Shown here: piece after piece, positions 49,966 to 60,038 of the stretch
Position numbering within the stretch: the stretch's first letter is position 1
Layout of the letters: each line of letters opens with the position of its first letter
From: Actinobacillus lignieresii
Lineage (GTDB): Bacteria > Pseudomonadota > Gammaproteobacteria > Enterobacterales > Pasteurellaceae
Length of the DNA stretch: 64,000 nucleotides
Assembly (NCBI RefSeq): GCF_900444945.1
Contig: NZ_UFRM01000001.1
Coordinates: 1,461,001-1,525,000, forward strand
Direction of reading: 5' to 3'
Translations under genes and position numbers: made by a program
Notes under the pieces: model-generated
What the model was told of the DNA's origin: nothing
Databases searched by the model: none
The model's input: only the letters and a program-made list of their open reading frames with translations

Positions 49966-51714
49966 ATGGCGACTATTTTAAAACAGAAAATAAAAACTGT
50001 CTTTGTCCCAACCGCAATGGCGCTTTTTCTTTCTGCTTGTACCGGTACAAGTTTTTTTGAAAACCCATTAACCAAAACGGTCAAAGACGAAGCATACGCA
50101 ACGTCGGAATTTTATATCAATAAAGCGGATCGAGCCACAGATAAAGAAGATAAAATTACTTATCGCCTATTAGCCGTTCGTAAACTGATTGATGAAAATA
50201 AAGCGGCAGAAGCACAAAATACCTTCGACGATCTCACTCTATCGCTCGCCGATATCCAGAAAAATGAAATTCAAAAAGTAGAATATAACTTGGTTGCGGC
50301 GCAACTTGCGGCATTACAGGGTAATGAAGCACAAGCCGTTTCACTTTTAAGACTGGTGCCGACGACCCAATTAAGCCGTACGCAAAGTATGCGTTACTAT
50401 CAAACACAAGCGCGTATTGCGGAAAATCGTAAAGATGTGCTTGAAGCGGTGAGAGCGCGTTCTTTAATGACTTCTCAATTAATCGATAATAAGTTACGCC
50501 AAGAAAATAACAATCAAATTTGGTCATTATTACGTAATGCGAATAAAGGTGCATTGTCTATTGCCAATCCGGGACCGGGCGAAACCGAGTTTGCCGGTTG
50601 GTTAGCTTTAATTGCGGTTTACAACCAAAACGTTTCGACACCGGCACAAATGCCGCAGGGTATTAATAACTGGAAACAACTCTATCCGAATCATAGTGCG
50701 GTAACGGTCATGCCGGCGGAGTTACAAAACGTATCGAATTTCCAACAAACCCAATTAAACGGCGTCGCTTTACTTTTACCGTTAAGCGGTGACGCTAAAA
50801 TTTTAGGCGATATTATCAAAAAAGGCTTTAATGACGCTAAAGGCGCGGACTCCATTCCGGTGCAAACATACGATACGGATAGCAGTTCGGTCGAAAGTAT
50901 TTTGGCACAGGCTAAGCAACAAGGCGCACAAACGATTATCGGCCCGTTACTAAAATCTCGTGTCGATGAAATGTTGTTAAGTCCTGAAATCCGAAATGTG
51001 AATGTATTGGCTTTAAATTCGACGCCAAATGTAAAAGCGATTCCGGGCGTATGTTATTACGGTTTATCGCCGGAAGCGGAAGCGAGAGCCGGAGCGGATC
51101 GCTTATATCGCGACGGTTATTCGCGTGCTATCGTTGCCGCATCACAAGATGATTTCGGACAACGTTCCGCAGATGCATTCTCACAACGTTGGAGACAATT
51201 AACCAATACGGATGCGGACGTACGCTATTACAATATTCCTCAAGATGCGGTTGTCGCAATTCAGAATTCGGGCGGTGTTCAAGGTGCGGCATTATATGCG
51301 TTAGGTACCGCCGAGCAGTTACTTGAATTAAAACAAGGTATCGACGGTTCATCGCTTGCCGGACAATTGAATATTTATACCTCTTCACGCAGTAATTCGC
51401 CGAATAACGGTATTGAATTCCGTACCGCAATGGAAGGAGTGAAATTCAGTGAAATTCCTCTGCTTGCGGACCCAAATTCGGACGAATATAAAAAAGCGGA
51501 AACTTTAGCGGAAAGCGATTTCTCGATGATGCGTTTATATGCAATGGGTTCCGATGCTTGGGCGTTAGCAAATAAATTCAATGAATTCCGCCAAATTCCG
51601 GGTTATAGCGTTTCAGGTTTAACCGGTAATTTAACCGCCAGCCCGAACTGTAATATCGAACGCGGAATGTCTTGGTTGCAATATCGTAATGGTGCAGTGG
51701 AAAACGCTAACTAA
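49966..51714 (+). CDS. lpoA: penicillin-binding protein activator LpoA
   Basis: An outer-membrane lipoprotein that activates PBP1a. The signal peptide ends in the lipobox LFLSAC (lipidated Cys25). The N-terminal TPR-like part (about 30-250) is followed by a periplasmic-binding-protein-like C-domain ([20 protein letters not shown] onward). The 582 residues match H. influenzae LpoA (575) rather than the longer E. coli form. The end overlaps yraN by 26 bases. Confidence 0.95.
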   Translation: MATILKQKIKTVFVPTAMALFLSACTGTSFFENPLTKTVKDEAYATSEFYINKADRATDKEDKITYRLLAVRKLIDENKAAEAQNTFDDLTLSLADIQKNEIQKVEYNLVAAQLAALQGNEAQAVSLLRLVPTTQLSRTQSMRYYQTQARIAENRKDVLEAVRARSLMTSQLIDNKLRQENNNQIWSLLRNANKGALSIANPGPGETEFAGWLALIAVYNQNVSTPAQMPQGINNWKQLYPNHSAVTVMPAELQNVSNFQQTQLNGVALLLPLSGDAKILGDIIKKGFNDAKGADSIPVQTYDTDSSSVESILAQAKQQGAQTIIGPLLKSRVDEMLLSPEIRNVNVLALNSTPNVKAIPGVCYYGLSPEAEARAGADRLYRDGYSRAIVAASQDDFGQRSADAFSQRWRQLTNTDADVRYYNIPQDAVVAIQNSGGVQGAALYALGTAEQLLELKQGIDGSSLAGQLNIYTSSRSNSPNNGIEFRTAMEGVKFSEIPLLADPNSDEYKKAETLAESDFSMMRLYAMGSDAWALANKFNEFRQIPGYSVSGLTGNLTASPNCNIERGMSWLQYRNGAVENAN

Positions 51715-52060
51715 ACGTTCGCAAGGTGCGAATTTTGAACAAAAAGCCCGTGAATTTTTAGAACGAAACGGGCTTAAGTTTATTGCGGCAAATCAGCAAT
51801 TCAAATGCGGCGAATTGGATTTGATTATGCGCCAAGGCGATACTTTCGTTTTTGTAGAAGTCCGCCAACGTAAAAGTAATCGATTCGGTTCCGCAGTCGA
51901 AAGTATAGATTATAGAAAGCAACAAAAATGGCTGGATGCCGCCAATATGTGGCTGTTTACGCGACATAAGCAAAGTTTGGATACCGCAAATTGCCGCTTT
52001 GATGTTGTCGCCTTTGAAGGAAATGATCCGCCTCTTTGGATCCCAAATTTTTTAGGATAG
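51689..52060 (+). CDS. yraN: UPF0102 endonuclease-like protein YraN
   Basis: A 123-residue restriction-endonuclease-like protein of unknown role. Family motifs: [40 protein letters not shown] with the putative active residues E-D-E-K/R, and FDVVAFEG. The start lies inside lpoA, so translation is coupled. It always sits between lpoA and diaA in this group. Confidence 0.92.
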   Translation: MVQWKTLTKRSQGANFEQKAREFLERNGLKFIAANQQFKCGELDLIMRQGDTFVFVEVRQRKSNRFGSAVESIDYRKQQKWLDAANMWLFTRHKQSLDTANCRFDVVAFEGNDPPLWIPNFLG

Positions 52061-52068
52061 TTCTTTTC

Positions 52069-52647
52069 ATGCTCGAAAAAATTCAAGATCGTTTTACCGA
52101 AAGTATCCAGATCCAAATAGCGGCGGCCGAATTACTCCCCAAAACCTTGAGTGAAGCGGCTAATCGTGTAGTCGCCTGTTTATTAAGGGGAAATAAAATC
52201 ATCGTATGCGGACACGGTCGCTCTTATGCCAATGCGCAACTACTTGTCAGCCATTTATTACATAAATACGATTTAAATCGCCCCAGTTTCTCGGCATTAT
52301 TATTGCAATTCGACGGCGTACTTGCCGGCGTACTCGCACAAGATAGCGAATTGGTAAATATCTACCGCAAACAGTTACAAGCCGTAGCAAAAGACGGCGA
52401 TATTTTTATTACCTTTTCGCCTACCGGTAATGAAGAAGCGGTTTTAAATGCGATTCATTCGGCAAAAAATGAAGGGCTGGAAATCATTACTTTTACCAGT
52501 AGCCGTAATGACCATACGCAAGGCTTATTGGATGATCACGATCTCGAAATTTCTATGCCGTCCAGTAGCGAACTGAGAGTGATTGAAGGTCATCAATTTT
52601 GTGTAAACGTGCTATGCGAATTAGTTGATCACTTACTTTTTTCTTAA
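52069..52647 (+). CDS. diaA: DnaA initiator-associating protein DiaA
   Basis: DiaA is a SIS-domain tetramer that helps DnaA assemble at oriC. The 192 residues carry IIVCGHGRSYANAQLLVSHLLHKY and the SIS segment GDIFITFSPTGNEEAVLNAI. The canonical CGNGGSAADAQH motif is altered here to CGHGRSYANAQL, as is usual in Pasteurellaceae proteins of this kind. Start at 52069 is eight bases after yraN. Note that hda, which opposes DnaA, also lies in this window. Confidence 0.9.
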   Translation: MLEKIQDRFTESIQIQIAAAELLPKTLSEAANRVVACLLRGNKIIVCGHGRSYANAQLLVSHLLHKYDLNRPSFSALLLQFDGVLAGVLAQDSELVNIYRKQLQAVAKDGDIFITFSPTGNEEAVLNAIHSAKNEGLEIITFTSSRNDHTQGLLDDHDLEISMPSSSELRVIEGHQFCVNVLCELVDHLLFS

Positions 52648-52668
52648 CTTTATAAAAAGGATATTGTT

Positions 52669-53256
52669 ATGCTTACGTTAAAAAAAATCGGTTTAACCAG
52701 TTTATTTGCCGTCAGTCTTCTATCTCTGCAAGGATGTATCGCTACTGCGGTTGTCACTTCCGCTGCGGTTGCCGGCAAAGTGGCGACGGATCCTCGTAGC
52801 GCGGGTACTCAAATTGATGATGAAGTGCTTGAAGAGCGTGTGGCGTATAACTTAAGCAAAGATGCTCAGCTTAAAGAAGAAGCCCGTATCAATGTGGTGG
52901 CTTACAACGGCAAAGTATTATTAATCGGTCAAGCGCCTACTATGTCAGCTTCGGAAAGTGCTAAAAATCTTGCAGCCGGTGCGGAGGGTGTGACAGAAAT
53001 TTATAATGAAATTCGCACAGGTGAAAAAATCGGTGTCGGACAAATCTCTATTGACAGTTGGATTACCACGGCGATTAAATCAAAACTGCTAGCCAACTCG
53101 GAAGTAAAAGCCACAGAAGTTAAAGTCATTACCGAAAACGGTGAAGTCTTCTTAATCGGAAAACTCTCACCGGCACAAGCGGATGCCGCAGCCGAAGTAG
53201 CTCGTAATGTGAGCGGGGTAAATAAAGTAATTAAAGTGATTAATTACGTACAATAA
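52669..53256 (+). CDS. dolP: BON-domain outer membrane lipoprotein DolP
   Basis: DolP (YraP) supports outer-membrane integrity and division-site processes. The 195 residues have a lipobox LSLQGC (Cys23) and two BON domains, about 55-115 and 120-190 (each with a VxGxV-like VAYNGKVLLIGQ / ITENGEVFLIGK strand). Ribosome site AAAAGG. Last gene of lpoA-yraN-diaA-dolP, ended by a strong terminator. Confidence 0.93.
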   Translation: MLTLKKIGLTSLFAVSLLSLQGCIATAVVTSAAVAGKVATDPRSAGTQIDDEVLEERVAYNLSKDAQLKEEARINVVAYNGKVLLIGQAPTMSASESAKNLAAGAEGVTEIYNEIRTGEKIGVGQISIDSWITTAIKSKLLANSEVKATEVKVITENGEVFLIGKLSPAQADAAAEVARNVSGVNKVIKVINYVQ

Positions 53257-53264
53257 CCAATATG

Positions 53265-53296
53265 AAAAACCGCCTTTAACAAAAGGCGGTTTTTTT
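53265..53296 (+). terminator. terminator of dolP
   Basis: AAAACCGCCTTT pairs with AAAGGCGGTTTT, followed by a T run. Confidence 0.9.
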
Positions 53297-53325
53297 ACAA
53301 AAAACAAATGAAATTCGACCGCTTA

Positions 53326-53463
53326 CTATTCCTCATTTTGCATCGCAATAAAAGCTAATCTTCGTCGTTCCGCAATACGGTGCTTCGTTTTCCAGATATG
53401 AAAAAGACGACGCGCTTTATGATTACACACGAGTTTTTTCTTGGTTTTAAGTTTACGTTTCAT
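53326..53463 (-). CDS. small basic protein of 45 residues, function unknown
   Basis: The frame begins ATG at 53463, starts MKRKLKTKKKLVCN and ends in FIAMQNEE. It contains about 17 Lys/Arg and several His, one Cys and one Trp, like small nucleic-acid- or ribosome-binding proteins. It sits four bases after the mltF stop codon, and its ribosome site AAGGAA is formed by the last two codons of mltF, a strong sign of a translated, coupled gene. I do not recognise the family with certainty and give no function. Confidence 0.72.
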   Translation of the reverse strand: MKRKLKTKKKLVCNHKARRLFHIWKTKHRIAERRRLAFIAMQNEE

Positions 53464-53467
53464 TGCT

Positions 53468-54919
53468 CTATTCCTTCAAAGTTGAATCCGATTCTTTGCT
53501 TATCTCTTGCGGAACACTCGGTTGCTCTTCATTATTCTGGATTTGTTGTTCCTCTACCCTTTGATGGTTAATGATACTACTATAATATCGACGAATATTT
53601 TCGACATACTGAAATGCCTCAAACCCTCGAGCATAGCCGTATTTTAAACCGCTATAATGACGCTTCTCCGCTAAAAGTGGTAGGTTCTTCTTCACATCCA
53701 ACCAATTATCTGGATTACCGCCCAACTGCTTCGTTAAACGGCGAACATCCAATAAATGCCCGAGTCCCATATTATAAGCGGCTAATCCGTACCAAATACG
53801 ATCTTCTTTCGGTACCGTTTCGGGAATTTGTCTCATCAGCATATGAAGATATTCGGAACCGGCACGAATACTTTGTTCCGCACTAGTTCGATCCGTAATT
53901 TTCATACGCTCTGCCGTATCTCTGGTCAGCATCATCATACCGCGTACACCGGTCGGAGAAGTCGCATTCGGATCCCAATGCGATTCCTGATAAGCGATAG
54001 CCGCCAGCATCTGCCATTCCAAATCGCCGCGATACTTTTCAAACAGGGACTGATATTTAGGTAAGACCAATTTAATGGCTTTTAAATAGCTTTGGATATC
54101 GACGTAATCAAAATGCGCCAAATGATTAAAATATTTTTCTTCAATCCGTGAGATCAATCCGGTTTCGTTCGCATGATTCATAAAATCCAATACCGCAGCT
54201 TGCAGCTCACTATAAGAACTGTTCGGTAAATACCACAATACCGGCGCCTCATCGGTTAAATCGAAACCGACCGCAATATTCGGGCGGATATGTTGCGCGG
54301 CGGAAATATCAACGGATACGCCGACCGTATAAGGAATTTTTCCCTCGGCGACTTGGAGCAATAACTCTTCCTGCGTAAACTGATTGGTAGTTTGCCAACT
54401 TAGTTTCGGATTATCTTCTTTTAAGCGTTGTAAAATCGGCAGTACCGCCGAACCGGCAGGTATGATCAAATCACCTTCTAATTCCGACAGTTTATAAGGG
54501 CGGTTACTGCCTTTTTTATATACGACTTGCCAAGAAGCGGAATAATAAGCCGAACCGATTTGAAGCTGCTTACTCAATTCCGGCTGGTATAACAAGCCTG
54601 CCGCCGCAATATCCACTTTATTGTCTTTTAATGCGCTAAAGAGCCGCTCACTGTTATCAAAAGTTTTAATATCCAATCTTACGTCAAGATAATTAGCAAA
54701 CGATTTGGCCAATTCGTATTCTATCCCGGCTGTACCTTCCGCCCCGATAAAATAGGAAAGAGGATGATTAACCATTCCGACTCTTAATATTTTACGTTGT
54801 TGAATTTGGTTATAGCGATTTTCTTCCGCCTGCATTAATTGTTGCCACGGAAATACCATATCCCAAGCCCAAAGCAAAAGCGCAAAGCCTGCAATGAATC
54901 TGGCAATTAATCCTTTCAA
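53468..54919 (-). CDS. mltF: membrane-bound lytic murein transglycosylase F
   Basis: MltF cleaves peptidoglycan glycan strands at the outer membrane. The 483 residues have an N-terminal hydrophobic signal (about 4-20), a periplasmic-binding-protein-like regulatory domain (about 40-265, [15 protein letters not shown]) and a C-terminal Slt catalytic domain (from about 285) with the catalytic glutamate in AYQESHW and [18 protein letters not shown]. The C-terminal tail is acidic and low in complexity. In E. coli mltF has a different neighbour (purL), so the small gene after it is a local feature. Confidence 0.95.
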   Translation of the reverse strand: MKGLIARFIAGFALLLWAWDMVFPWQQLMQAEENRYNQIQQRKILRVGMVNHPLSYFIGAEGTAGIEYELAKSFANYLDVRLDIKTFDNSERLFSALKDNKVDIAAAGLLYQPELSKQLQIGSAYYSASWQVVYKKGSNRPYKLSELEGDLIIPAGSAVLPILQRLKEDNPKLSWQTTNQFTQEELLLQVAEGKIPYTVGVSVDISAAQHIRPNIAVGFDLTDEAPVLWYLPNSSYSELQAAVLDFMNHANETGLISRIEEKYFNHLAHFDYVDIQSYLKAIKLVLPKYQSLFEKYRGDLEWQMLAAIAYQESHWDPNATSPTGVRGMMMLTRDTAERMKITDRTSAEQSIRAGSEYLHMLMRQIPETVPKEDRIWYGLAAYNMGLGHLLDVRRLTKQLGGNPDNWLDVKKNLPLLAEKRHYSGLKYGYARGFEAFQYVENIRRYYSSIINHQRVEEQQIQNNEEQPSVPQEISKESDSTLKE

Positions 54920-55080
54920 TATAAAATCCTCTATATTTCAATTACGATATAAGTCTAGCCGAATTTATCCGATTACGGAATAACCCTATATGATTTATTC
55001 TAAACAACACTAATCGTTAGTATGATTAAAAGGAATAAAATTAGATATTTATAAAAAATTAAAAGAAATGATTTATGAAA

Positions 55081-55157
55081 TGGCGCACCCGAGAGGATTC
55101 GAACCTCTGACCGCTCGGTTCGTAGCCGAGTACTCTATCCAGCTGAGCTACGGGTGC
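55081..55157 (-). tRNA. tRNA-Arg (ACG)
   Basis: 77 nucleotides; acceptor GCACCCG with CGGGTGC, anticodon loop CTACGAA, CCA encoded. It is last of three tRNAs on the minus strand. Confidence 0.97.
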
Positions 55158-55229
55158 GTTATATTTTGAATGGTGAGTTATTTAGTTTTATCAGCGACCG
55201 TTTTAATTTGAATAGAGTAAAAATTAAAA

Positions 55230-55306
55230 TGGCGCACCCGAGAGGATTCGAACCTCTGACCGCTCGGTTCGTAGCCGAGTACTCTATCCAGCTGAGCTAC
55301 GGGTGC
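55230..55306 (-). tRNA. tRNA-Arg (ACG), second copy
   Basis: Same sequence as 55081-55157, 72 bases away. Confidence 0.97.
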
Positions 55307-55319
55307 ATGATAAAGTAAA

Positions 55320-55414
55320 TGGCGGTGAGAGAGGGATTCGAACCCTCGATAGAGCTTTTGAACCCTATACTCCCTTAGCAGGGGAGCGCCTTCAGCCTGC
55401 TCGGCCATCTCACC
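55320..55414 (-). tRNA. tRNA-Ser (GCT)
   Basis: 95 nucleotides with a long variable arm; anticodon GCT in CTGCTAA; CCA encoded. It is first in the transcript. Confidence 0.96.
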
Positions 55415-55436
55415 ACTCACTGTGTCTGTGGCGCAC

Positions 55437-55464
55437 ATATTACTAGAATAAAAAAATATGTCAA
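55437..55464 (-). promoter_or_regulatory. promoter of the Ser-Arg-Arg tRNA unit
   Basis: A perfect TTGACA (55459-55464) and TAATAT (55437-55442) with 16 bases between, followed by GC-rich GTGCGCC. The layout is the same as that of the Gly/Leu tRNA promoter. Confidence 0.78.
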
Positions 55465-55637
55465 ACGCTTTTTCTGAAAAATCCTAAAAAATTGGACGTT
55501 TGTCTATGTAATAAGCAAAAAGAATAATTTTTACAACTATTATGAATAAATCTCAAGCATATCATAGAGTTAGCGAACAACAACGGAAATTATTTCAAGT
55601 GTTTTTCAGGTCTGTCCGAATGGTTTAAAAAAGTAAA

Positions 55638-55692
55638 AAGCGGTCATTTTCGGATCACTATTTTGCAATAGTTTATCTAAAAATGACCGCTT
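55638..55692 (-). terminator. inverted uptake-signal terminator of ccmF
   Basis: A perfect 13-pair stem (AAGCGGTCATTTT with AAAATGACCGCTT) and 29-base loop. On the minus strand it is followed by a T-rich run. It closes the ccm transcript 14 bases after ccmF. Confidence 0.8.
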
Positions 55693-55705
55693 GTCTCTTA
55701 AAGTA

Positions 55706-57655
55706 TTATGTAGTTTTTTTAACTACGTTTAATCTGTAACGTTTGTCAAACATACAGAGCAAACCGCCGAACACCATAAATAAGCCGCCAATCCAAATCC
55801 AGCGAACAAACGGTTTATAATATAAACGTACACCCCATGAACCGTCTTCCAACTTTTCACCTAAAGCGGCATATAAATCTCTTCTAAAGCCCCAGTCGAT
55901 TGCCGCTTCGGTCATCCCCATTTTACTGACGTTATAGAAGCGCTTCTCCGCATTCAGAGTCGATTCATATTGCCCTTGACGCGAAATCTCAATTTCAGCC
56001 GTGCCGCCCTGATAGTTCGCACCGTCGGTAATTTTGATTCCTTTGAAAGTAAAGTCGTAACCTTGAAGCGATACCGTATCGCCGACATTCATACGTACGT
56101 TTTTCTCTACGCTATAGTTTTGGCTGAATGCAATACCGAATACCGTCATTGCGACACCTACGTGCGCCAATACCATCCCCCAATGAGAACGGGATAGTTT
56201 AAACACACCGGCTAAAAATGAATGTCTATGCGTCGCTCTTTGATGTAATTCATATAGGCTCAAAATGACAATAATCGATGCCATCATCACGCCTAATACC
56301 GAAGTGGCAGTAATACGGTCGTGCAGTAAATACGGTAAGCCGAAACCGAGTACCACCATCATAATTAAGGCAATAATTACCGGTGTTCGAATCGCAGATA
56401 CTTGATCTCTACGCCATTTTACTAATGGCCCGATACCTAAAATAAACGAGAACGGTACCATTAAAATTAAAAACATTTGATCAAAGAACGGCGCACCGAT
56501 CGAAATCGTGCCTAAACCGATTTGTTTATGTACTAACGGTAATAATGTACCCAGCAGCACTACGGATAAGAATGCCATCAGCATTACGTTATTAATTAAC
56601 AACATCGATTCTCTCGAATAACGTTCATAATTATCCAAACTTTTAATTTTCGAGCCTTGTAAAGCGTAAAGTAATAATGAACCGCCAATTACTAAAACTA
56701 AATAGGCAAGAATATACAAACCGCGAGTCGGATCGGAAGCAAACGCATGTACCGAAACCAAAATACCGGAACGTACTAAGAAGGTGCCTAATAAACACAG
56801 CGAGAACGCCAATATCGCCAGTAAAACCGTCCAAGCTTTAAAAGTACCGCGTTTTTCCGTAACGGCTAACGAGTGAATCAGTGCCGTTCCGGCAATCCAC
56901 GGCATTAACGAAGCATTTTCAACCGGATCCCAGAACCACCAGCCTCCCCAGCCTAATTCGTAATAAGCCCACCACGAACCGAGTACGATACCAAGTGTTA
57001 AAAATACCCAAGCCGCCATTGTCCAAGGACGAGACCAACGAGCCCAAGCGGTATCCAATCTTCCGGTCATTAGTGAAGCAATCGCGAACGCAAATGCCAC
57101 CGAGAAACCGACATATCCCATATATAATAACGGCGGATGGAAAATCAGTCCGACATCTTGCAACATCGGATTTAATTCTCGACCGTCCGCAGGAAAATCG
57201 GGGAAAGTACGTTTAAACGGATTTGAACTAAAGATTAAGAAAACCAAAAATCCGATACTGATTAATCCCATTACACTCAATACGCGCGAAACGGCTTCTT
57301 CCGGCATCTGGCGAGAAAATGCCGCCACAGCGATAGACCAAAGCGAAAGCAACCAAACCCATAACAGCATTGATCCTTCGTGCGATCCCCAAACCGCAGA
57401 AAGACGATATTGGATAGGTAATGTTGAGTTGGAGTTATTCACTACGTATTGCACGCTGAAGTCATTTACCGCAAACAGATAAAAAAGCGAACCGAATGAA
57501 ATCGTTAATGCTAAAAACATTGCCCATGTTATCGGACGAGCTAACGCCATAAGAGTACTATTCTGTTTTTGTGCACCAACAAGCGGTAAAATTGCCAAAA
57601 AAATTGACAATCCGAACGCAAGTGCCAATGCGTAATTACCTAATTCCGCAACCAT
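55706..57655 (-). CDS. ccmF: cytochrome c haem lyase subunit CcmF
   Basis: CcmF takes haem from CcmE and attaches it to apocytochrome c at the outer face of the inner membrane. The 649 residues have about 15 membrane segments, the tryptophan-rich WGGWWFWDPVENAS and four candidate haem-ligand histidines (for example WGSHEGSMLLW and LIFHPPLLY). It is the last ccm gene here; ccmG/dsbE and ccmH, which follow it in H. influenzae and E. coli, are missing. The start overlaps the ccmE stop (TAATG). Confidence 0.96.
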   Translation of the reverse strand: MVAELGNYALALAFGLSIFLAILPLVGAQKQNSTLMALARPITWAMFLALTISFGSLFYLFAVNDFSVQYVVNNSNSTLPIQYRLSAVWGSHEGSMLLWVWLLSLWSIAVAAFSRQMPEEAVSRVLSVMGLISIGFLVFLIFSSNPFKRTFPDFPADGRELNPMLQDVGLIFHPPLLYMGYVGFSVAFAFAIASLMTGRLDTAWARWSRPWTMAAWVFLTLGIVLGSWWAYYELGWGGWWFWDPVENASLMPWIAGTALIHSLAVTEKRGTFKAWTVLLAILAFSLCLLGTFLVRSGILVSVHAFASDPTRGLYILAYLVLVIGGSLLLYALQGSKIKSLDNYERYSRESMLLINNVMLMAFLSVVLLGTLLPLVHKQIGLGTISIGAPFFDQMFLILMVPFSFILGIGPLVKWRRDQVSAIRTPVIIALIMMVVLGFGLPYLLHDRITATSVLGVMMASIIVILSLYELHQRATHRHSFLAGVFKLSRSHWGMVLAHVGVAMTVFGIAFSQNYSVEKNVRMNVGDTVSLQGYDFTFKGIKITDGANYQGGTAEIEISRQGQYESTLNAEKRFYNVSKMGMTEAAIDWGFRRDLYAALGEKLEDGSWGVRLYYKPFVRWIWIGGLFMVFGGLLCMFDKRYRLNVVKKTT

Positions 57656-58200
57656 TAGTTAGCTTCCCCTTGTAAGGTCTTTAATGTTCTTTCGATTTCA
57701 GCTTTATCACGTGCCGAAGTACCTTTTAAATCCGTTTCGGAAATACCTGCAGCACCATGCTGTTCTTTTAATTTATCGCCTAACTCCGGCGGCATATAGT
57801 TTTCATCGTGTTTAGCCAATACTTCCGTAGCTTTTAAACGAGTCGGCTCGATCAAAACCCCTTGCGCTACAATACCTTGCCCTTCACGGAATAAATCCGG
57901 CAAAATCCCCTCATATTCAACCGTGATTGACGGACCGATATCATTCGCCTCAAATTCTACTTTCAGCGTTTTATCATCACGCTTTACCGATCCTTCCACA
58001 ACCATTCCGCCCACACGGATACGTTGCCCGACTTCAGGTTTTTGGTCTGGATCATCGTTTTTACCATTTACAATCTCTGATGGCGTATAGAATAAGTCAA
58101 TATTTTGACTTAGTGCATAAAGCGTTAAGCCTGCGGCTACCGCAACACCGAAAATGATTGAAACCACCACTTTCAATCGAGATTTACGTCTTGGATTCAT
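57655..58200 (-). CDS. ccmE: cytochrome c haem chaperone CcmE
   Basis: CcmE binds haem covalently in the periplasm and hands it to CcmF. The 181 residues have one N-terminal membrane anchor (about 10-30) and the haem-binding HDENYMPPE with histidine near residue 131. I chose the ATG at 58200 (MNPRRKSRL) over one three codons earlier. A gap of 183 bases separates it from ccmD; the two are usually adjacent. Confidence 0.95.
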   Translation of the reverse strand: MNPRRKSRLKVVVSIIFGVAVAAGLTLYALSQNIDLFYTPSEIVNGKNDDPDQKPEVGQRIRVGGMVVEGSVKRDDKTLKVEFEANDIGPSITVEYEGILPDLFREGQGIVAQGVLIEPTRLKATEVLAKHDENYMPPELGDKLKEQHGAAGISETDLKGTSARDKAEIERTLKTLQGEAN

Positions 58201-58383
58201 AGTAATCACCTTCTAAAAGTATGCCGACGGCACACAATATTAAATAATCGAATATAACTTAATATAACAGGAATTTGCTTGATACCCGCCGTCAGTTCTT
58301 TGTTCATCCGGATTTATACACTGATATATTGATCAAAAACCAAGCGGTCAAACACTTACAAAATATAGCTGAAATCTAACCGC
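58201..58383. other. gap between ccmD and ccmE with a weak uptake-signal pair
   Basis: No open frame longer than a few codons is seen. AAGCGGTCA (58342) and TAACCGCTTA (58377) form a weak inverted pair that could partly end transcription inside the ccm operon. Confidence 0.5.
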
Positions 58384-58581
58384 TTACCGTGCTTGTTTAT
58401 TCAACTGAGTTTCGCGAGCTTGCTCTTTCTTAATATTTTGCAAAATTTGTTTATGTTCACGCTGAGTTTGCCAAATAAGGATTCCCATTGCGAGTAACGA
58501 TACGGCATAGGAAAGCCATACGTAAAAACCGTAATTGCCCATTGAGAAGAACTCACTAATGGATTCAAATTGAAATTGCAT
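58384..58581 (-). CDS. ccmD: haem exporter protein CcmD
   Basis: A 65-residue single-span membrane protein that releases holo-CcmE from CcmC/CcmAB. FYVWLSYAVSLLAMGILIW is the membrane segment; a charged coiled C-terminus follows, as in all CcmD. It lies 12 bases after ccmC. Confidence 0.9.
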   Translation of the reverse strand: MQFQFESISEFFSMGNYGFYVWLSYAVSLLAMGILIWQTQREHKQILQNIKKEQARETQLNKQAR

Positions 58582-58593
58582 AAGTTTTTCTCC

Positions 58594-59325
58594 TTATTTA
58601 CTTAATGTTTTCGTCCAAGGACGCTTACGTTCATCATTTAATAACGCGATACGATAACGCCAAATGCTGAACCATGCAGTAAAAATTAAACTACCGAAAA
58701 TGGCTAACAATAACGGAATTAACATTTCCACCGCCATAGACGGCTTATCTAATTTAGTAATAGTCGCACCTTGGTGTAACGTATTCCACCATTCTACCGA
58801 GAAATGGATAATAGGGAGATTTATTACCCCGACGACGGCTAATACGCCCGCCGCTTTCGCACCGGTTTGTTTATCTTGGAAAGCCGAATACAACGCCATT
58901 ACCCCGATATAGAGGAAAAACAACACCAAAGCCGAAGTTAAGCGAGCATCCCATACCCACCAAGTTCCCCACATCGGTTTACCCCAAATCGCACCGGTCG
59001 CAAGCGAGATAAATGCGAAAACTAAACCGATCGGTGCCATTGAAATCATCGCAAGATTGGCTTGGCGAATCTGCCATACTAATGCCACTAATGCGGCAAC
59101 AGCCATAGAACCATATACACCCATCGACCAAATTGCCGCAGGCACGTGAATGAAGATAATACGATAACTATCGCCTTGCTGATAATCTTTAGGCGCAAAC
59201 CCAAGCCCCCAAACAAAAGCAACCGCTAACATAATAAAACTTAACCAACCTAATACCGGTTGAATTTTCCCTAATAATCGATATTGTGTTTCCGATTTAG
59301 CATAGGGATGAAGCCATTTCCACAT
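58594..59325 (-). CDS. ccmC: haem-handling protein CcmC
   Basis: CcmC loads haem onto CcmE. The 243 residues have six membrane segments, the WWD motif in GTWWVWDARLTS and two histidines (FIHVPAA and INLPIIHFSVEWW). Spacing of 50 bases from ccmB. Confidence 0.95.
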   Translation of the reverse strand: MWKWLHPYAKSETQYRLLGKIQPVLGWLSFIMLAVAFVWGLGFAPKDYQQGDSYRIIFIHVPAAIWSMGVYGSMAVAALVALVWQIRQANLAMISMAPIGLVFAFISLATGAIWGKPMWGTWWVWDARLTSALVLFFLYIGVMALYSAFQDKQTGAKAAGVLAVVGVINLPIIHFSVEWWNTLHQGATITKLDKPSMAVEMLIPLLLAIFGSLIFTAWFSIWRYRIALLNDERKRPWTKTLSK

Positions 59326-59375
59326 AACATCTCCAAATTACAAAAAAGATTAAAAATCTCACCGCTTTTCATTAC

Positions 59376-60038
59376 TTACTGAAGGCTTATTCTTAATGCG
59401 CCTGCTATTGCAAAAGGCGAGAAAGTCAGCGTCAAAGCCAAAATCGCCCCGATAATCGCAAGCTGTCCACTATATCCCATATTCAATGTCGCCGCTTCTA
59501 ATACGGCTGCGGCAAAAATCAGCACTGGTAAAAATAACGGTAGAATAAGTAAGCTTAATAAAGTTCCGCCTTTACGTAAACCGACCGTTAAAGCGACGCC
59601 AATTGCACCTAAACAACTTAAAATCGGCGTACCAAGTAATAAGGTTAGCACCAATGCCCACCATACATTTGTTTCTAACGAAAGTAAGATTGCCGCAACC
59701 GGCGAAAGCAGAATTAGCGGTAGTCCCGTTAGTAACCAATGTGCAATCACTTTCGCCAATGCGACCTGCGGTAAACCGATAGGCAATAACATTAATTGCT
59801 CAAGCGAACCGTCTAAATAGTCGTCACGAAAAAGTCTTTCAAACGATAATAAAGCGGAAAGCAATGCCGCTACCCAAGCGACGCCCGGTGCGATTTTCCC
59901 TAATAACTCGGGATTTGGTCCCATAAGAAGCGGGAACAAAGTAATCACAATCAGAAAGAACCAAAGCGGGTTCAATATTTCCGCCGGCTTACGCAAAGCG
60001 ATGGTTAATTCGCGTTGAATAATAGTAAATAAAATCAT
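59376..60038 (-). CDS. ccmB: haem exporter permease CcmB
   Basis: CcmB is the permease of the CcmAB complex that frees holo-CcmE. The 220 residues have six membrane segments, with REL TIALRKPAEILNPLWFF-like N-terminal and FERLFRDDYLDGSLEQLML segments of the family. It overlaps the ccmA stop by four bases. Confidence 0.94.
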   Translation of the reverse strand: MILFTIIQRELTIALRKPAEILNPLWFFLIVITLFPLLMGPNPELLGKIAPGVAWVAALLSALLSFERLFRDDYLDGSLEQLMLLPIGLPQVALAKVIAHWLLTGLPLILLSPVAAILLSLETNVWWALVLTLLLGTPILSCLGAIGVALTVGLRKGGTLLSLLILPLFLPVLIFAAAVLEAATLNMGYSGQLAIIGAILALTLTFSPFAIAGALRISLQ

